A program made the translations under genes and the position numbers. From positions 60,511 through 124,510 of the forward strand of contig JAKSIL010000003.1 in assembly GCA_024398815.1 (NCBI GenBank): DNA of 64,000 nt, given 5' to 3'. Position 1 is the stretch's first letter. Each line of letters begins with the position of its first letter. The stretch comes from Fibrobacter sp. GTDB lineage: Bacteria; Fibrobacterota; Fibrobacteria; Fibrobacterales; Fibrobacteraceae. Below are positions 51,860-59,525 of this stretch, piece by piece. The notes below the pieces were generated by a model. The model did no database searches and was not told the origin of the DNA. It saw nothing but the letters and a program-made list of their open reading frames with translations.

Positions 51860-53416
51860 TTACCTCAAAACCGTGTTTTGCATTTTCGCGTTGCTGTGCT
51901 TGACCATGTACACGCCTCGGCCAAAGCCTGCGTTTGCCATGGTGCTGCGGAGTTCCCCGATATGCTTCACCTTGAATTCTCCGATGAAAGCTCCAAGCGG
52001 AGAAAATACTTTGTATGTGCTTTGGAAATTAGTTTGGGCAAGGCGCTTTCCGAAGGCGATAGCTGCTGTGGAATCCGGTTTTGTTGCACTGGAATCAGCG
52101 GGTGAGACTTGGTTTGTGTCGCTCTTTGCCGTGTCGGCGGGTGGTTCTACCTTTGGTTCCTGCCACAGAGTAAATACGACTGTCACGGCGCTCCGGGCGG
52201 GGGCTGCGTAGTTGCATTTTGTGCCGTCGACTTTGACTTCGTCCCCTTCCTTGAGGTTGTTGTTGTCATCGGTGACGTAGGCTTTGTAACTGTCAATCTT
52301 AGTGCTTCCAAAGTCAAAGTCCGTCTTGAATTCCCCGTTCTTGGAATTGAGAATGACGACTGCGATTTTCGTCTTGAGGGAGTCGCGGTAGGCGGTGACT
52401 TTTACGTCCGCTTCTGGATCTTTTGTAGCGTCGATTCTCCAGGAGCCGGGGCGTGCGAAGCGGCTGAAGTTCCCCATGACCCAAAGGCGCTTGGTCGGTT
52501 CTACGTTGTCGGGGTTGCCCTTTCCTTGCGGCCAGAGGGCTCCGTTACCGCAACTGGGTTCTGCACAGGAATAAATCCACCAGAAATGCCATGCGTTCAT
52601 GTTTGCGATGGTGAGTGCGTCGTGAATCATGCCCGCGACGCGGAGCGCGCTTCCCATGCCGACGTCCTCGTTGTTGCTTCCGAGGTCGTAGACTTCGGTT
52701 TCCCAGAATTCCTTGCCGGCTTCGTTGATTTCAGGGTAGGCGGCCGGGTCTCCACCGTATTCGTGCGTTCCGAAAATATCGGTGTATTTCATGGCGGCGG
52801 GGTTATTGAAGAAGGCCTTCTTGTAATTGGGAAATCCGTACCAGTTGATGGCTTCGGTTCCTATGATTTTGATGCCGGTTGTGTCGAGGGTGGGGCCGAG
52901 GTAGTCGCCGACCCAGCGGGCCAATTCATCGGGTTCGTAGTGGTTATCTCCGGTTCCATCGGGTTCGTTCTGCGAGGAGATTGCGTATAAGTTAACACCT
53001 TCGCTTCGCATATCCTGCGTGAACTTTAGGATGGTGTTGGCCCAGTCTTGCGCATGATTGAAATCCAGGTGTTTCTTGTCGCCATCGTAATTTACGGTGT
53101 ACTTGGAAGTCCATGGGGCGCCCCAAACCTTGACGCCGTATTCGCTTGCTTTTTTTGCAATGCTCGTTTCGGAGGTGGTGCCGTCCGGGGCAATGCGTAT
53201 GCGGTGTAGCGAAAGCCCCGCGCCACTGGTTGTGTCCCAAAGGAATGCTGCGTTCTTGTCGGTGATGGAGCCTGCCCAGGCAGAAGCTGCGCCAAAGCCG
53301 CTGATGCGCTGGTATTCCTTGTCGATATTTACGTTGATGGTCGCAGCGCTGGCTAGCGTGCCCAAAAAAGCGATGGAACTCGCAAGAAGAGTATGCCACT
53401 TAATTGAAAAATGCAT
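51860..53416 (-). CDS. Secreted GH30 family glycoside hydrolase with C-terminal sorting-type domain
   Basis: Secreted hydrolase, probably a xylanase or glucuronoxylanase type. Signal peptide about 1-24. The GH30 (beta/alpha)8 domain plus side beta-domain runs to about residue 410, starting YQRISGFGAASAWAGS. The acid/base Glu151 lies in AISSQNEPDG and the nucleophile Glu241 in FWETEVYD; WHFWWIYS is the aromatic substrate-site strand. A Pro/Asp/Thr/Ser linker (about 415-450) precedes a domain ending RGVYMVKHSNAKMQNTVLR, comparable to T9SS-type C-terminal domains. It lies alone, opposite to the flanking tsf and pyrH genes that are normally adjacent. Confidence 0.92.
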   Translation of the reverse strand: MHFSIKWHTLLASSIAFLGTLASAATINVNIDKEYQRISGFGAASAWAGSITDKNAAFLWDTTSGAGLSLHRIRIAPDGTTSETSIAKKASEYGVKVWGAPWTSKYTVNYDGDKKHLDFNHAQDWANTILKFTQDMRSEGVNLYAISSQNEPDGTGDNHYEPDELARWVGDYLGPTLDTTGIKIIGTEAINWYGFPNYKKAFFNNPAAMKYTDIFGTHEYGGDPAAYPEINEAGKEFWETEVYDLGSNNEDVGMGSALRVAGMIHDALTIANMNAWHFWWIYSCAEPSCGNGALWPQGKGNPDNVEPTKRLWVMGNFSRFARPGSWRIDATKDPEADVKVTAYRDSLKTKIAVVILNSKNGEFKTDFDFGSTKIDSYKAYVTDDNNNLKEGDEVKVDGTKCNYAAPARSAVTVVFTLWQEPKVEPPADTAKSDTNQVSPADSSATKPDSTAAIAFGKRLAQTNFQSTYKVFSPLGAFIGEFKVKHIGELRSTMANAGFGRGVYMVKHSNAKMQNTVLR

Positions 53417-53545
53417 AAAACATCCCTTTTGAAATTTTGTTTATCATAAAATTATGTTGGATAATTCGTTTTTTTATAGTTTAATCTGGAAGTTTTCTGG
53501 ATAAATTGACAAAGGCTGATTTTTCTTCGCGTTTTCAGCTTCAAG

Positions 53546-53580
53546 TGACCAAAGCCAACCACTAACCACTAGTCACTATT
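53546..53580 (+). repeat. Heptad-spaced tract upstream of pyrH
   Basis: TAA at 53563 and TAG at 53570, then TAT at 53577, lie seven bases apart within AACCACTAACCACTAGT, a 17-nt string identical to one in front of frr. The pyrH Shine-Dalgarno lies downstream of it. Confidence 0.65.
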
Positions 53581-53618
53581 TTACTACATTATTCTTGATT
53601 GAACAATTGGAGTTTACT

Positions 53619-54326
53619 ATGGCAAAGTTTAAACGCGTTCTTTTGAAACTCAGTGGCGAGGCCCTCGCAGGCGAAAAGGGTCATGGCATCGATTCTACGA
53701 TTCTTACCGACATGGCCGAAGAAATCGCCGAACTTTCCAAGAGTGGCGTGGGTGTCGCTCTCGTGATAGGCGGTGGTAACCTCATCCGTGGCGTGTCTGC
53801 GAGTGCTGGCGGCATGAACCGCGCCCAGGGCGATGCCATGGGTATGCTCGGCACCGTGATGAACGGACTTGCCATGCAAGATGCACTCGACAAGCAGGGC
53901 GTGGAAAGCGTCGTGATGAGCGCCATCCGCATGGAACCGGTCTGCGAATTCTTCAACCGCCGTCGCGCTATCCAGCTTTTGGCCAAGGGTTCCGTGGTGA
54001 TTTTCTCCGCCGGTACCGGCAACCCGTTCTTTACGACTGACAGTTGCGCCGCTCTCCGCGCCATCGAAAGCGAATGCGAAGTCATCATGAAGGCTACAAA
54101 GGTCGACGGCATCTACACGGCCGACCCGGTAAAGGACCCGACTGCAACGCGCTTTGACGACATTACCTACCAGGAAGTCATTTCTCGCGGTCTCAAGGTG
54201 ATGGATACGGCCGCAGTCGCCCTCTGCATGGAAAACAATATGCCGATTTTCGTGTTCCAGATGGTCAAGGGGAACCTCAAGAAGGCTGTCCTCGAGGGTA
54301 ACCTCGGCACGCTGGTGCACTGCTAA
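53619..54326 (+). CDS. pyrH: UMP kinase
   Basis: Phosphorylates UMP to UDP, an essential step of pyrimidine nucleotide synthesis. The ATG at 53619 follows TTGGAG at good spacing. KRVLLKLSGEALAG is the phosphate-binding start; LVIGGGNLIRG and MDALDKQGVES-like sequence around residue 80-100 follow; ATKVDGIYTADPVKDP and MDTAAVALCMENNMPI are family hallmarks. The length (235 aa) is normal. It is separated from frr by a repeat tract of about 140 nt and from tsf by the GH30 gene. It also supplies UDP for the UDP-sugars used in the polysaccharide locus. Confidence 0.97.
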   Translation: MAKFKRVLLKLSGEALAGEKGHGIDSTILTDMAEEIAELSKSGVGVALVIGGGNLIRGVSASAGGMNRAQGDAMGMLGTVMNGLAMQDALDKQGVESVVMSAIRMEPVCEFFNRRRAIQLLAKGSVVIFSAGTGNPFFTTDSCAALRAIESECEVIMKATKVDGIYTADPVKDPTATRFDDITYQEVISRGLKVMDTAAVALCMENNMPIFVFQMVKGNLKKAVLEGNLGTLVHC

Positions 54327-54468
54327 TGAACAATGAATAGTTAACAACTAATAATGATAATCGCGCCTTCGGCACACTCAATAGAGCGCGAAGCGCCAAT
54401 GATTTAATTGTTAATTATTAATTTTTAATTGTTAATTGAAAACTAACCACTAACCACTAGTAACTATT
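54324..54468 (+). repeat. Heptad-spaced stop-codon tracts filling the pyrH-frr spacer
   Basis: The whole spacer is periodic. Directly after the pyrH stop the units read TGAACAA, TGAATAG, TTAACAA, CTAATAA, TGATAAT. A middle part has CGCGCCTTCGGC and GCGCGAAGCGCC. Then TAA recurs at 54405, 54412, 54419, 54426 and 54433, and stops at 54444, 54451 and 54458 are again seven apart. The tract touches the frr start codon, leaving no Shine-Dalgarno. Confidence 0.85.
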
Positions 54469-55002
54469 ATGTCTGATTACGAACAAAAAATGGACAAGGC
54501 CATCGAGGCCACCGAACGTGAATTTGCGAAGATCCGCGCAGGTCTCGCTACACCGGCCATCCTGAACGATGTGCGCGTAGATTACTACGGTACGCCGACC
54601 CCGATTTCCCAGGTGGCAAAGATTTCTGTGCCGGAACCGCGTATGCTTCTGGTGACTCCGTGGGAAAAGACATTGGTGGACCCCATCGACAAGGCCATCC
54701 TTGCCGCTAACATCGGCGTTACCCCCATGAAGGACGGCAACTGCATCCGCGTGACGCTCCCGATTCTTACCCAGGAACGTCGCCAGGAACTCGCCAAGGT
54801 GGCCCGCAAGCACGCCGAAGAAGGCCGCGTGGCAATCCGTAACATTCGCCGCGACGCAAACGACGCCCTCAAGAAGGACAAGGAAATGCCCGAGGACGAA
54901 GTCAAGAAGATGCAAGACGAAATCCAGAAGGCCACCGACAAGTACATTGCCAAGGTGGACGCTATTCTCGCCGAAAAGGAAGCGGACCTTCTTAAGGTCT
55001 AG
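54469..55002 (+). CDS. frr: Ribosome recycling factor
   Basis: Splits post-termination ribosomes together with EF-G. The protein starts MSDYEQKMDKAIEATEREFA, continues KIRAGLATPAILNDVRVDYY and ends with the long helical pair typical of the L-shaped factor. ERRQELAKVARKHAEEGRVA and RRDANDALKKDKEMPEDE are conserved. The length (177 aa) is slightly below the usual 185. No Shine-Dalgarno precedes the ATG: the 26 bases upstream are the heptad tract. uppS follows after 11 nt. Alternative starts downstream would remove conserved residues, so I keep this one. Confidence 0.95.
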   Translation: MSDYEQKMDKAIEATEREFAKIRAGLATPAILNDVRVDYYGTPTPISQVAKISVPEPRMLLVTPWEKTLVDPIDKAILAANIGVTPMKDGNCIRVTLPILTQERRQELAKVARKHAEEGRVAIRNIRRDANDALKKDKEMPEDEVKKMQDEIQKATDKYIAKVDAILAEKEADLLKV

Positions 55003-55013
55003 TCGGAGCATTC

Positions 55014-55721
55014 GTGGCAAATCAGCTTAGACACGTAGCGATTATCATGGACGGCAACGGGCGTTGGGCTCGCAGCCGCGGTATGGAGCGTTTTCTCGGC
55101 CACCGCAAAGGGACCGAGTCTACCATCGATGCCGTGGAAGTGGGCGTGAACCTCAAACTGGAACACATGACTCTTTATGTGTTCAGCAGCGAGAACTGGG
55201 GCCGCCCGTCCAAGGAAGTGGATTACCTGATGAATCTCCTCATCGAGATGGTCGTCAAGGAAATCCCGGACCTCATGGAAAAGAACGTGAAGCTGATTGT
55301 CATTGGTGACATGAACCGCCTCCCTGAAAAGCCGAGAGCGAGCCTCCAGTCCGCCATCGACATTACCGCGAACAATACCGGCATGCAACTGAACCTCGCT
55401 ATTTCTTACGGTGGGCGTTTGGAAATTGTGGACGCCGTGAAGTCTATCGCGCGAGAGGTCGCTGCCGGCAAGATTTCCGTTGACGATATCGATGAAACTT
55501 TGTTCGCAAAGAACCTTTACCTGAAAGGAGCCCCGGACCCGGACCTCATCATCCGTACCGGTGGCGAATTCAGGCTCTCCAACTATCTCCTTTGGCAGGC
55601 CGCCTACAGCGAGTTCTACGTGACGGATACGCTTTGGCCGGACTTCACCAAGGAAGAATTCATGAAAGCGGTGGAGTTTTTCAATACCCGCGAACGCCGC
55701 TTCGGGAAGGTGCTGTCATGA
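55014..55721 (+). CDS. uppS: Isoprenyl (undecaprenyl diphosphate) synthase
   Basis: Condenses farnesyl diphosphate with isopentenyl diphosphates to the C55 carrier for peptidoglycan and surface polysaccharide. The catalytic motif IIMDGNGRWARSRG is at residues 10-23, followed by GHRKGTE. YVFSSENWGRP, DLIIRTGGEFRLSNYLLWQ and YSEFYVTDTLWPDF are diagnostic. The start is GTG, seven bases after CGGAG. The length (235 aa) is normal. The stop overlaps the cdsA start (ATGA), so translation is coupled. Confidence 0.97.
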   Translation: MANQLRHVAIIMDGNGRWARSRGMERFLGHRKGTESTIDAVEVGVNLKLEHMTLYVFSSENWGRPSKEVDYLMNLLIEMVVKEIPDLMEKNVKLIVIGDMNRLPEKPRASLQSAIDITANNTGMQLNLAISYGGRLEIVDAVKSIAREVAAGKISVDDIDETLFAKNLYLKGAPDPDLIIRTGGEFRLSNYLLWQAAYSEFYVTDTLWPDFTKEEFMKAVEFFNTRERRFGKVLS

Positions 55722-56596
55722 GTAACTTGGCTCAACGTTTGATTACGGCATTCGTTGCCATTCCGACTGTATTCTTTTTACTTTGGTTCAACGATTTTAG
55801 CCGCATTGCTCTCATGTGCTTCCTCGCTGGCGTTGGCGCCTGGGAATGGGCGGGCATGGTCCGCAAGATGTACCAGGGTCCCGACATGCGCTATCTTTCG
55901 TTTGCGTCGAGCTTTGCGCTTACGCTCGCCTGGGCTCTTTCCAAGGGCGGATTTTTTGGGCTTCCCGCTGTACCCTGTGTTGTAGGAATGTCCATTGTCG
56001 TGATATTTGCTATCTACATTGCGATTGCTTATGCGAAGGTTCCTATCGAGAATCTTTTCCCTTGGCTCGTGATGCACATGGGTGCTCCTTTGTATGTAGG
56101 TTTGTGGGGCGGTTTGAACGTCCTCATGATGGGCAACGGTCATGGCCTTGATCAGTGCTATCCGTTTATTTTGGTGATGACTTCCATGTGGGGTTGCGAT
56201 ACTGCGGCCTACTTCTTTGGAAAGTTTGCCGCTGGCAAGGGCCCGTTCGGTCGCCATCTTTTTGCACCGAGCATCAGTCCGAAGAAGACATGGGAAGGTG
56301 CTGTTGTCGGAACGCTTTTCACGATGGGCTGGGTCGCTTACTGGACGACTTGCAGTTCTGCGCTTGCCGTTTTTGGTGTTGAATTCAACATTGTGAAGGG
56401 TCTTGTTCTTGGTTTCCTGTTTGCGGTGTCTGGTCAGGCGGGCGACCTCTTGATGAGCGCTCTCAAGCGTTGGAGCGGCACCAAGGATTCCGGGAATCTC
56501 TTTGTCGGTCACGGCGGAGTTCTGGACCGCTGCGATTCCTTCTACTTGACGGCTCCGCTGCTCGTTCTTTTGATGCAGTTCTTGCAGAACGTGTAA
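55718..56596 (+). CDS. cdsA: Phosphatidate cytidylyltransferase
   Basis: Makes CDP-diacylglycerol for phospholipid synthesis in the inner membrane. The ATG at 55718 overlaps the uppS stop. About eight hydrophobic segments are seen. The family signature lies between DTAAYFFGKFAAGKGPFGRH and the C-terminal SALKRWSGTKDSGNLFVGHG followed by GVLDRCDSFYLTAP. PSISPKKTWEGAVVG supplies the conserved Ser-Pro-Lys-Lys-Thr motif. The length is 292 aa. A hairpin terminator separates it from dxr. Confidence 0.96.
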   Translation: MSNLAQRLITAFVAIPTVFFLLWFNDFSRIALMCFLAGVGAWEWAGMVRKMYQGPDMRYLSFASSFALTLAWALSKGGFFGLPAVPCVVGMSIVVIFAIYIAIAYAKVPIENLFPWLVMHMGAPLYVGLWGGLNVLMMGNGHGLDQCYPFILVMTSMWGCDTAAYFFGKFAAGKGPFGRHLFAPSISPKKTWEGAVVGTLFTMGWVAYWTTCSSALAVFGVEFNIVKGLVLGFLFAVSGQAGDLLMSALKRWSGTKDSGNLFVGHGGVLDRCDSFYLTAPLLVLLMQFLQNV

Positions 56597-56618
56597 TCGA
56601 CTTTTCGGTGGACTTTTG

Positions 56619-56646
56619 AAGGCGGACATCTGTTCCGCCTTTTTTT
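56619..56646 (+). terminator. Rho-independent terminator after cdsA
   Basis: The stem AAGGCGGA/TCCGCCTT with a 7-nt loop continues into a run of T (eight in all, two within the stem). Confidence 0.88.
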
Positions 56647-56683
56647 ATGCTATTTTTTAGATGTATAATCAGAGGATTTTAAA

Positions 56684-57832
56684 ATGAAAAAAGTCTGCTT
56701 ACTTGGTGCTACCGGTTCCATAGGAACTTCTACTTTGGATGTGCTTTTGCAGCACTCCGATATTTTTACGCTGCATTCTCTTGCCGCAAATTCCAGCTGG
56801 CAGAAGGTGGCCGAAGTCGTTCGCAAGTTCAAGGTGAAGCGCGTGTGCATGTTCAACGAAGAAGCCGCCAAGGCCTTGAAGAATGAACTCGGCATGGAAG
56901 TGCTCGTGGGCATGGAAGGCCTCCGCGAACTCGCCGCCGACCCGGAAGTGGACATCGTCATCAACTCCCTGATGGGCGCCGTAGGCTGCCTCCCGACTAT
57001 CACCGCCATTGAATGCGGCAAGCATGTGGCCCTCGCGAACAAGGAAACGATGGTGATGGCCGGTCCTGTCATTTGGGACAAGCTGGCCGAAAATCCGAAG
57101 TCTTTCATTACGCCGATCGACTCCGAACACAGCGCCATTTTCCAGTGCCTCGAAGGCGGCAACCGCGAGAAGGAAGTGGAATTCCTCGAAATCACGGCTT
57201 CCGGTGGCCCGTTCCGCGAATGGCCTATCGAAAAGTTCGAGAACATCACCGTGGCCGATGCCCTCAATCACCCAGTGTGGAGCATGGGCAAGAAGATTAC
57301 CATCGACTCCGCTTCCATGATGAACAAGGGACTCGAAGTCCTTGAAGCTCACTTCCTGTTTCACATTCCGTATGAACAAATTAAGGTCGTGGTTCACCCG
57401 CAGTCCATGGTGCATTCCCTGGTGCAGTTCCGCGATGGTTCCTTGATGGCCCAGCTTGGTGCCCCCGATATGCGCATTCCGATTCAGGTGGCGCTCACTT
57501 GGCCCGATCGCTTGCCGCTCGAAACCAAGCGTCTCGACCTCCCGACACTTGCAAAGCTTACCTTCTTTGAACCGGACTTCAACAAGTTCCGCTGCCTCGC
57601 CCTCGCATTCGAAGCCGGCCGCCGTGGCGGTATTGTGCCTGCCATGATGAACGCTGCGAACGAAGTTCTCGTTGACCGCTTCCTCAAGGGCAACCTCAAG
57701 TTCACCGACATCCCGAAGTACGTGGAAATGGTGATGGACAAGGCCCCGACGGTTGCGGGTCACCTGACGCTTGACCAGGTGCTTGAAGCCGACGCCGAAG
57801 CCCGCCGCATGACAGAGGGCTTTTTGAAGTAG
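56684..57832 (+). CDS. dxr: 1-deoxy-D-xylulose 5-phosphate reductoisomerase
   Basis: Converts DXP to methylerythritol 4-phosphate with NADPH, the second step of the MEP isoprenoid pathway. The NADPH-binding start LLGATGSIGTSTLDVL, VALANKETMVMAG, the metal- and substrate-site FITPIDSEHSAIFQCLEG, and MGKKITIDSASMMNKGLE are all intact. The length (382 aa) is normal. An AGAGGA ribosome-binding site is present. It stands between cdsA and, in the usual gene order, rseP, but the esterase and GH9 genes lie between here. Confidence 0.97.
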   Translation: MKKVCLLGATGSIGTSTLDVLLQHSDIFTLHSLAANSSWQKVAEVVRKFKVKRVCMFNEEAAKALKNELGMEVLVGMEGLRELAADPEVDIVINSLMGAVGCLPTITAIECGKHVALANKETMVMAGPVIWDKLAENPKSFITPIDSEHSAIFQCLEGGNREKEVEFLEITASGGPFREWPIEKFENITVADALNHPVWSMGKKITIDSASMMNKGLEVLEAHFLFHIPYEQIKVVVHPQSMVHSLVQFRDGSLMAQLGAPDMRIPIQVALTWPDRLPLETKRLDLPTLAKLTFFEPDFNKFRCLALAFEAGRRGGIVPAMMNAANEVLVDRFLKGNLKFTDIPKYVEMVMDKAPTVAGHLTLDQVLEADAEARRMTEGFLK

Positions 57833-57890
57833 CCCTTTGTATCTGAAATTTAACAATCTTGCTTTTTTAGCGTCAGAACGCCGATTTGTG

Positions 57891-57928
57891 CAAAACAGCT
57901 TGTTTAAACAGGCTGTTTTGTTGTTTTT
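57891..57928 (+). terminator. Rho-independent terminator after dxr
   Basis: CAAAACAGC pairs with GCTGTTTTG, and the inner TGTTTAAACA is itself palindromic, so the stem can extend almost to the tip. It is followed by TTGTTTTT. Confidence 0.85.
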
Positions 57929-58020
57929 ACTTACAACATAAAGTGAATTGTTTGACTTTTCGTGGCAAAATAAAAGGTATTTTTTGTTCAACATAGAAAC
58001 CCAAACAGGAGATGTGTGAA

Positions 58021-59364
58021 ATGGGGAAGGTTATGACTTTGGCGATGGTCGCATCGCTGTCGTTGGTGACGACGTCTTTTGCCCAGTGGGGCGATTTTGG
58101 CGGTGGTGGTTTTGGTGGTTTTGGTGGTGATCAAAACGGCGGTGGATCTGCCGAATATTCCGAAAAAATTGCCGATGTGAACTACGCCGGCGACGGGAAG
58201 GAATATCACAATCTTGACATCTATATTCCGAAAGAAGCGAAGGATTCCTATCCTGTCGTGATTCATACATACGGCAGCGCCTGGAGCATGAACAATTCCA
58301 AGGGCTCCGCCGACATCAACACCATTTGCGCAGGCTTTTTGAAGGCTGGCTTTGCGGTAGTGACTCCGAACCATCGCTCCGCTAGTGATGCCATTTACCC
58401 GGCGGCACTTCACGATATCAAGGCTGTCGTCCGATTTGTGCGTGGGAATGCCGCAAAGTACAAGTTCGATACGAACTTTGTGGCTGTGTCTGGCTTCTCT
58501 TCGGGCGGTCATCTTTCTAGCCTTACTGCGACCACTTGCGGCATGAAGGAAGGCAAGTCCGGTTCCGTTACGGTGGACCTTGAAGGTTCTCTCGGCGAGT
58601 TTACTTCGTTCAGCAGCTGCGTCGATGCCGCTTGCCTCTGGTCTCCTCCGACCGACATTTATACGATGAATCCCATCAACAGTTTCGGTGGTTCCGGTAC
58701 GTTTGAAGGCGCCTTTATCGGTGCCGAACGCGAAGGCAACAAGGACAAGTGGATGGTGGCGAGTTCCCCGTACTATGCCTCCGAAGAAGATCCTCCGATA
58801 ATCATGTTCCACGGGACTTCCGACCAGGTAGTGAATATTGAGCAGAGCCAGGAACTTTACGATTCCCTCCAGAAACATAACGTGGTGAGCGAGTTCGTGA
58901 AGGTTTCCGGCGGTACCCATGGCGGTAACGAAATGTACGTGGCGGCAAACCTCGACAAGGCTGTGGAATTCTTCAACAAGGCGATTGATGCCAAGAAGGC
59001 TTCCGCTCCTGCTGTGGATACGACTCCCGCAAAGACGGATTCTTCCGAGGCAAAAAAAGATACTGTTCCTGCCGCCGATACCTCGGCCGTGGAGACTGAT
59101 ACCACGAAGACCGACACGAGTACGACCTATATCGCATCTGCCAAGGCCAAATCCCTTGAGATTGTTGTAGTTGGCAACAAGCTCCATGTCGAAGGCACTG
59201 TGGCAGCCATGAAGTACAAGGTGGTTTCCGTGAACGGAACCTTTACAGAAACAGGCGATGTCCTTGGAACACTTGATTTGTCAAGGCTCCCGTCGGGCGT
59301 TTACTGCGTGATAGTGACGGGTGCACATGGCCAACATGGAATTGTAAGGTTTGTGAAGAAATAG
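58021..59364 (+). CDS. Secreted alpha/beta-hydrolase esterase with C-terminal T9SS-type domain
   Basis: Probable carbohydrate esterase (acetyl-xylan or feruloyl type; the substrate cannot be read). The ATG at 58021 lies nine bases after GGAG; an ATG at 58012 is too close to it. Signal peptide about 1-21, then a Gly/Phe-rich stretch. The hydrolase core (about 48-320) has the oxyanion-type strand VVIHTYGSAW, nucleophile Ser160 in SGFSSGGH, Asp in FHGTSDQVV and His in SGGTHGGNEM. A Pro/Thr/Asp/Lys linker (about 330-365) precedes a roughly 70-residue domain ending HGIVRFVKK. It has its own terminator. Confidence 0.88.
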   Translation: MGKVMTLAMVASLSLVTTSFAQWGDFGGGGFGGFGGDQNGGGSAEYSEKIADVNYAGDGKEYHNLDIYIPKEAKDSYPVVIHTYGSAWSMNNSKGSADINTICAGFLKAGFAVVTPNHRSASDAIYPAALHDIKAVVRFVRGNAAKYKFDTNFVAVSGFSSGGHLSSLTATTCGMKEGKSGSVTVDLEGSLGEFTSFSSCVDAACLWSPPTDIYTMNPINSFGGSGTFEGAFIGAEREGNKDKWMVASSPYYASEEDPPIIMFHGTSDQVVNIEQSQELYDSLQKHNVVSEFVKVSGGTHGGNEMYVAANLDKAVEFFNKAIDAKKASAPAVDTTPAKTDSSEAKKDTVPAADTSAVETDTTKTDTSTTYIASAKAKSLEIVVVGNKLHVEGTVAAMKYKVVSVNGTFTETGDVLGTLDLSRLPSGVYCVIVTGAHGQHGIVRFVKK

Positions 59365-59396
59365 TTCTTAAGAACTTAAAAAAAATTCCCCACACT

Positions 59397-59426
59397 CCCT
59401 TTCTCTTTGCGAGAAAGGGATTTTTT
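59397..59426 (+). terminator. Rho-independent terminator after the esterase gene
   Basis: A perfect 9-bp stem CCCTTTCTC/GAGAAAGGG with a five-base loop is followed by ATTTTTT. Confidence 0.92.
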
Positions 59427-59525
59427 ATTGCAGTTGATACACTTTTTTATGTTTTAATGCGCTTTTAGTGGGGAAAAAACGAGAACTCGCTATATTTTAT
59501 AAAAATTTTTTCGTGTGAGGATGTT

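Noticed and set aside
51740..54468. CRISPR array as explanation for the heptad tracts
   Set aside because: Units are 7 nt with variable sequence and no constant repeat or spacer of 20-40 nt, and no cas gene is present.
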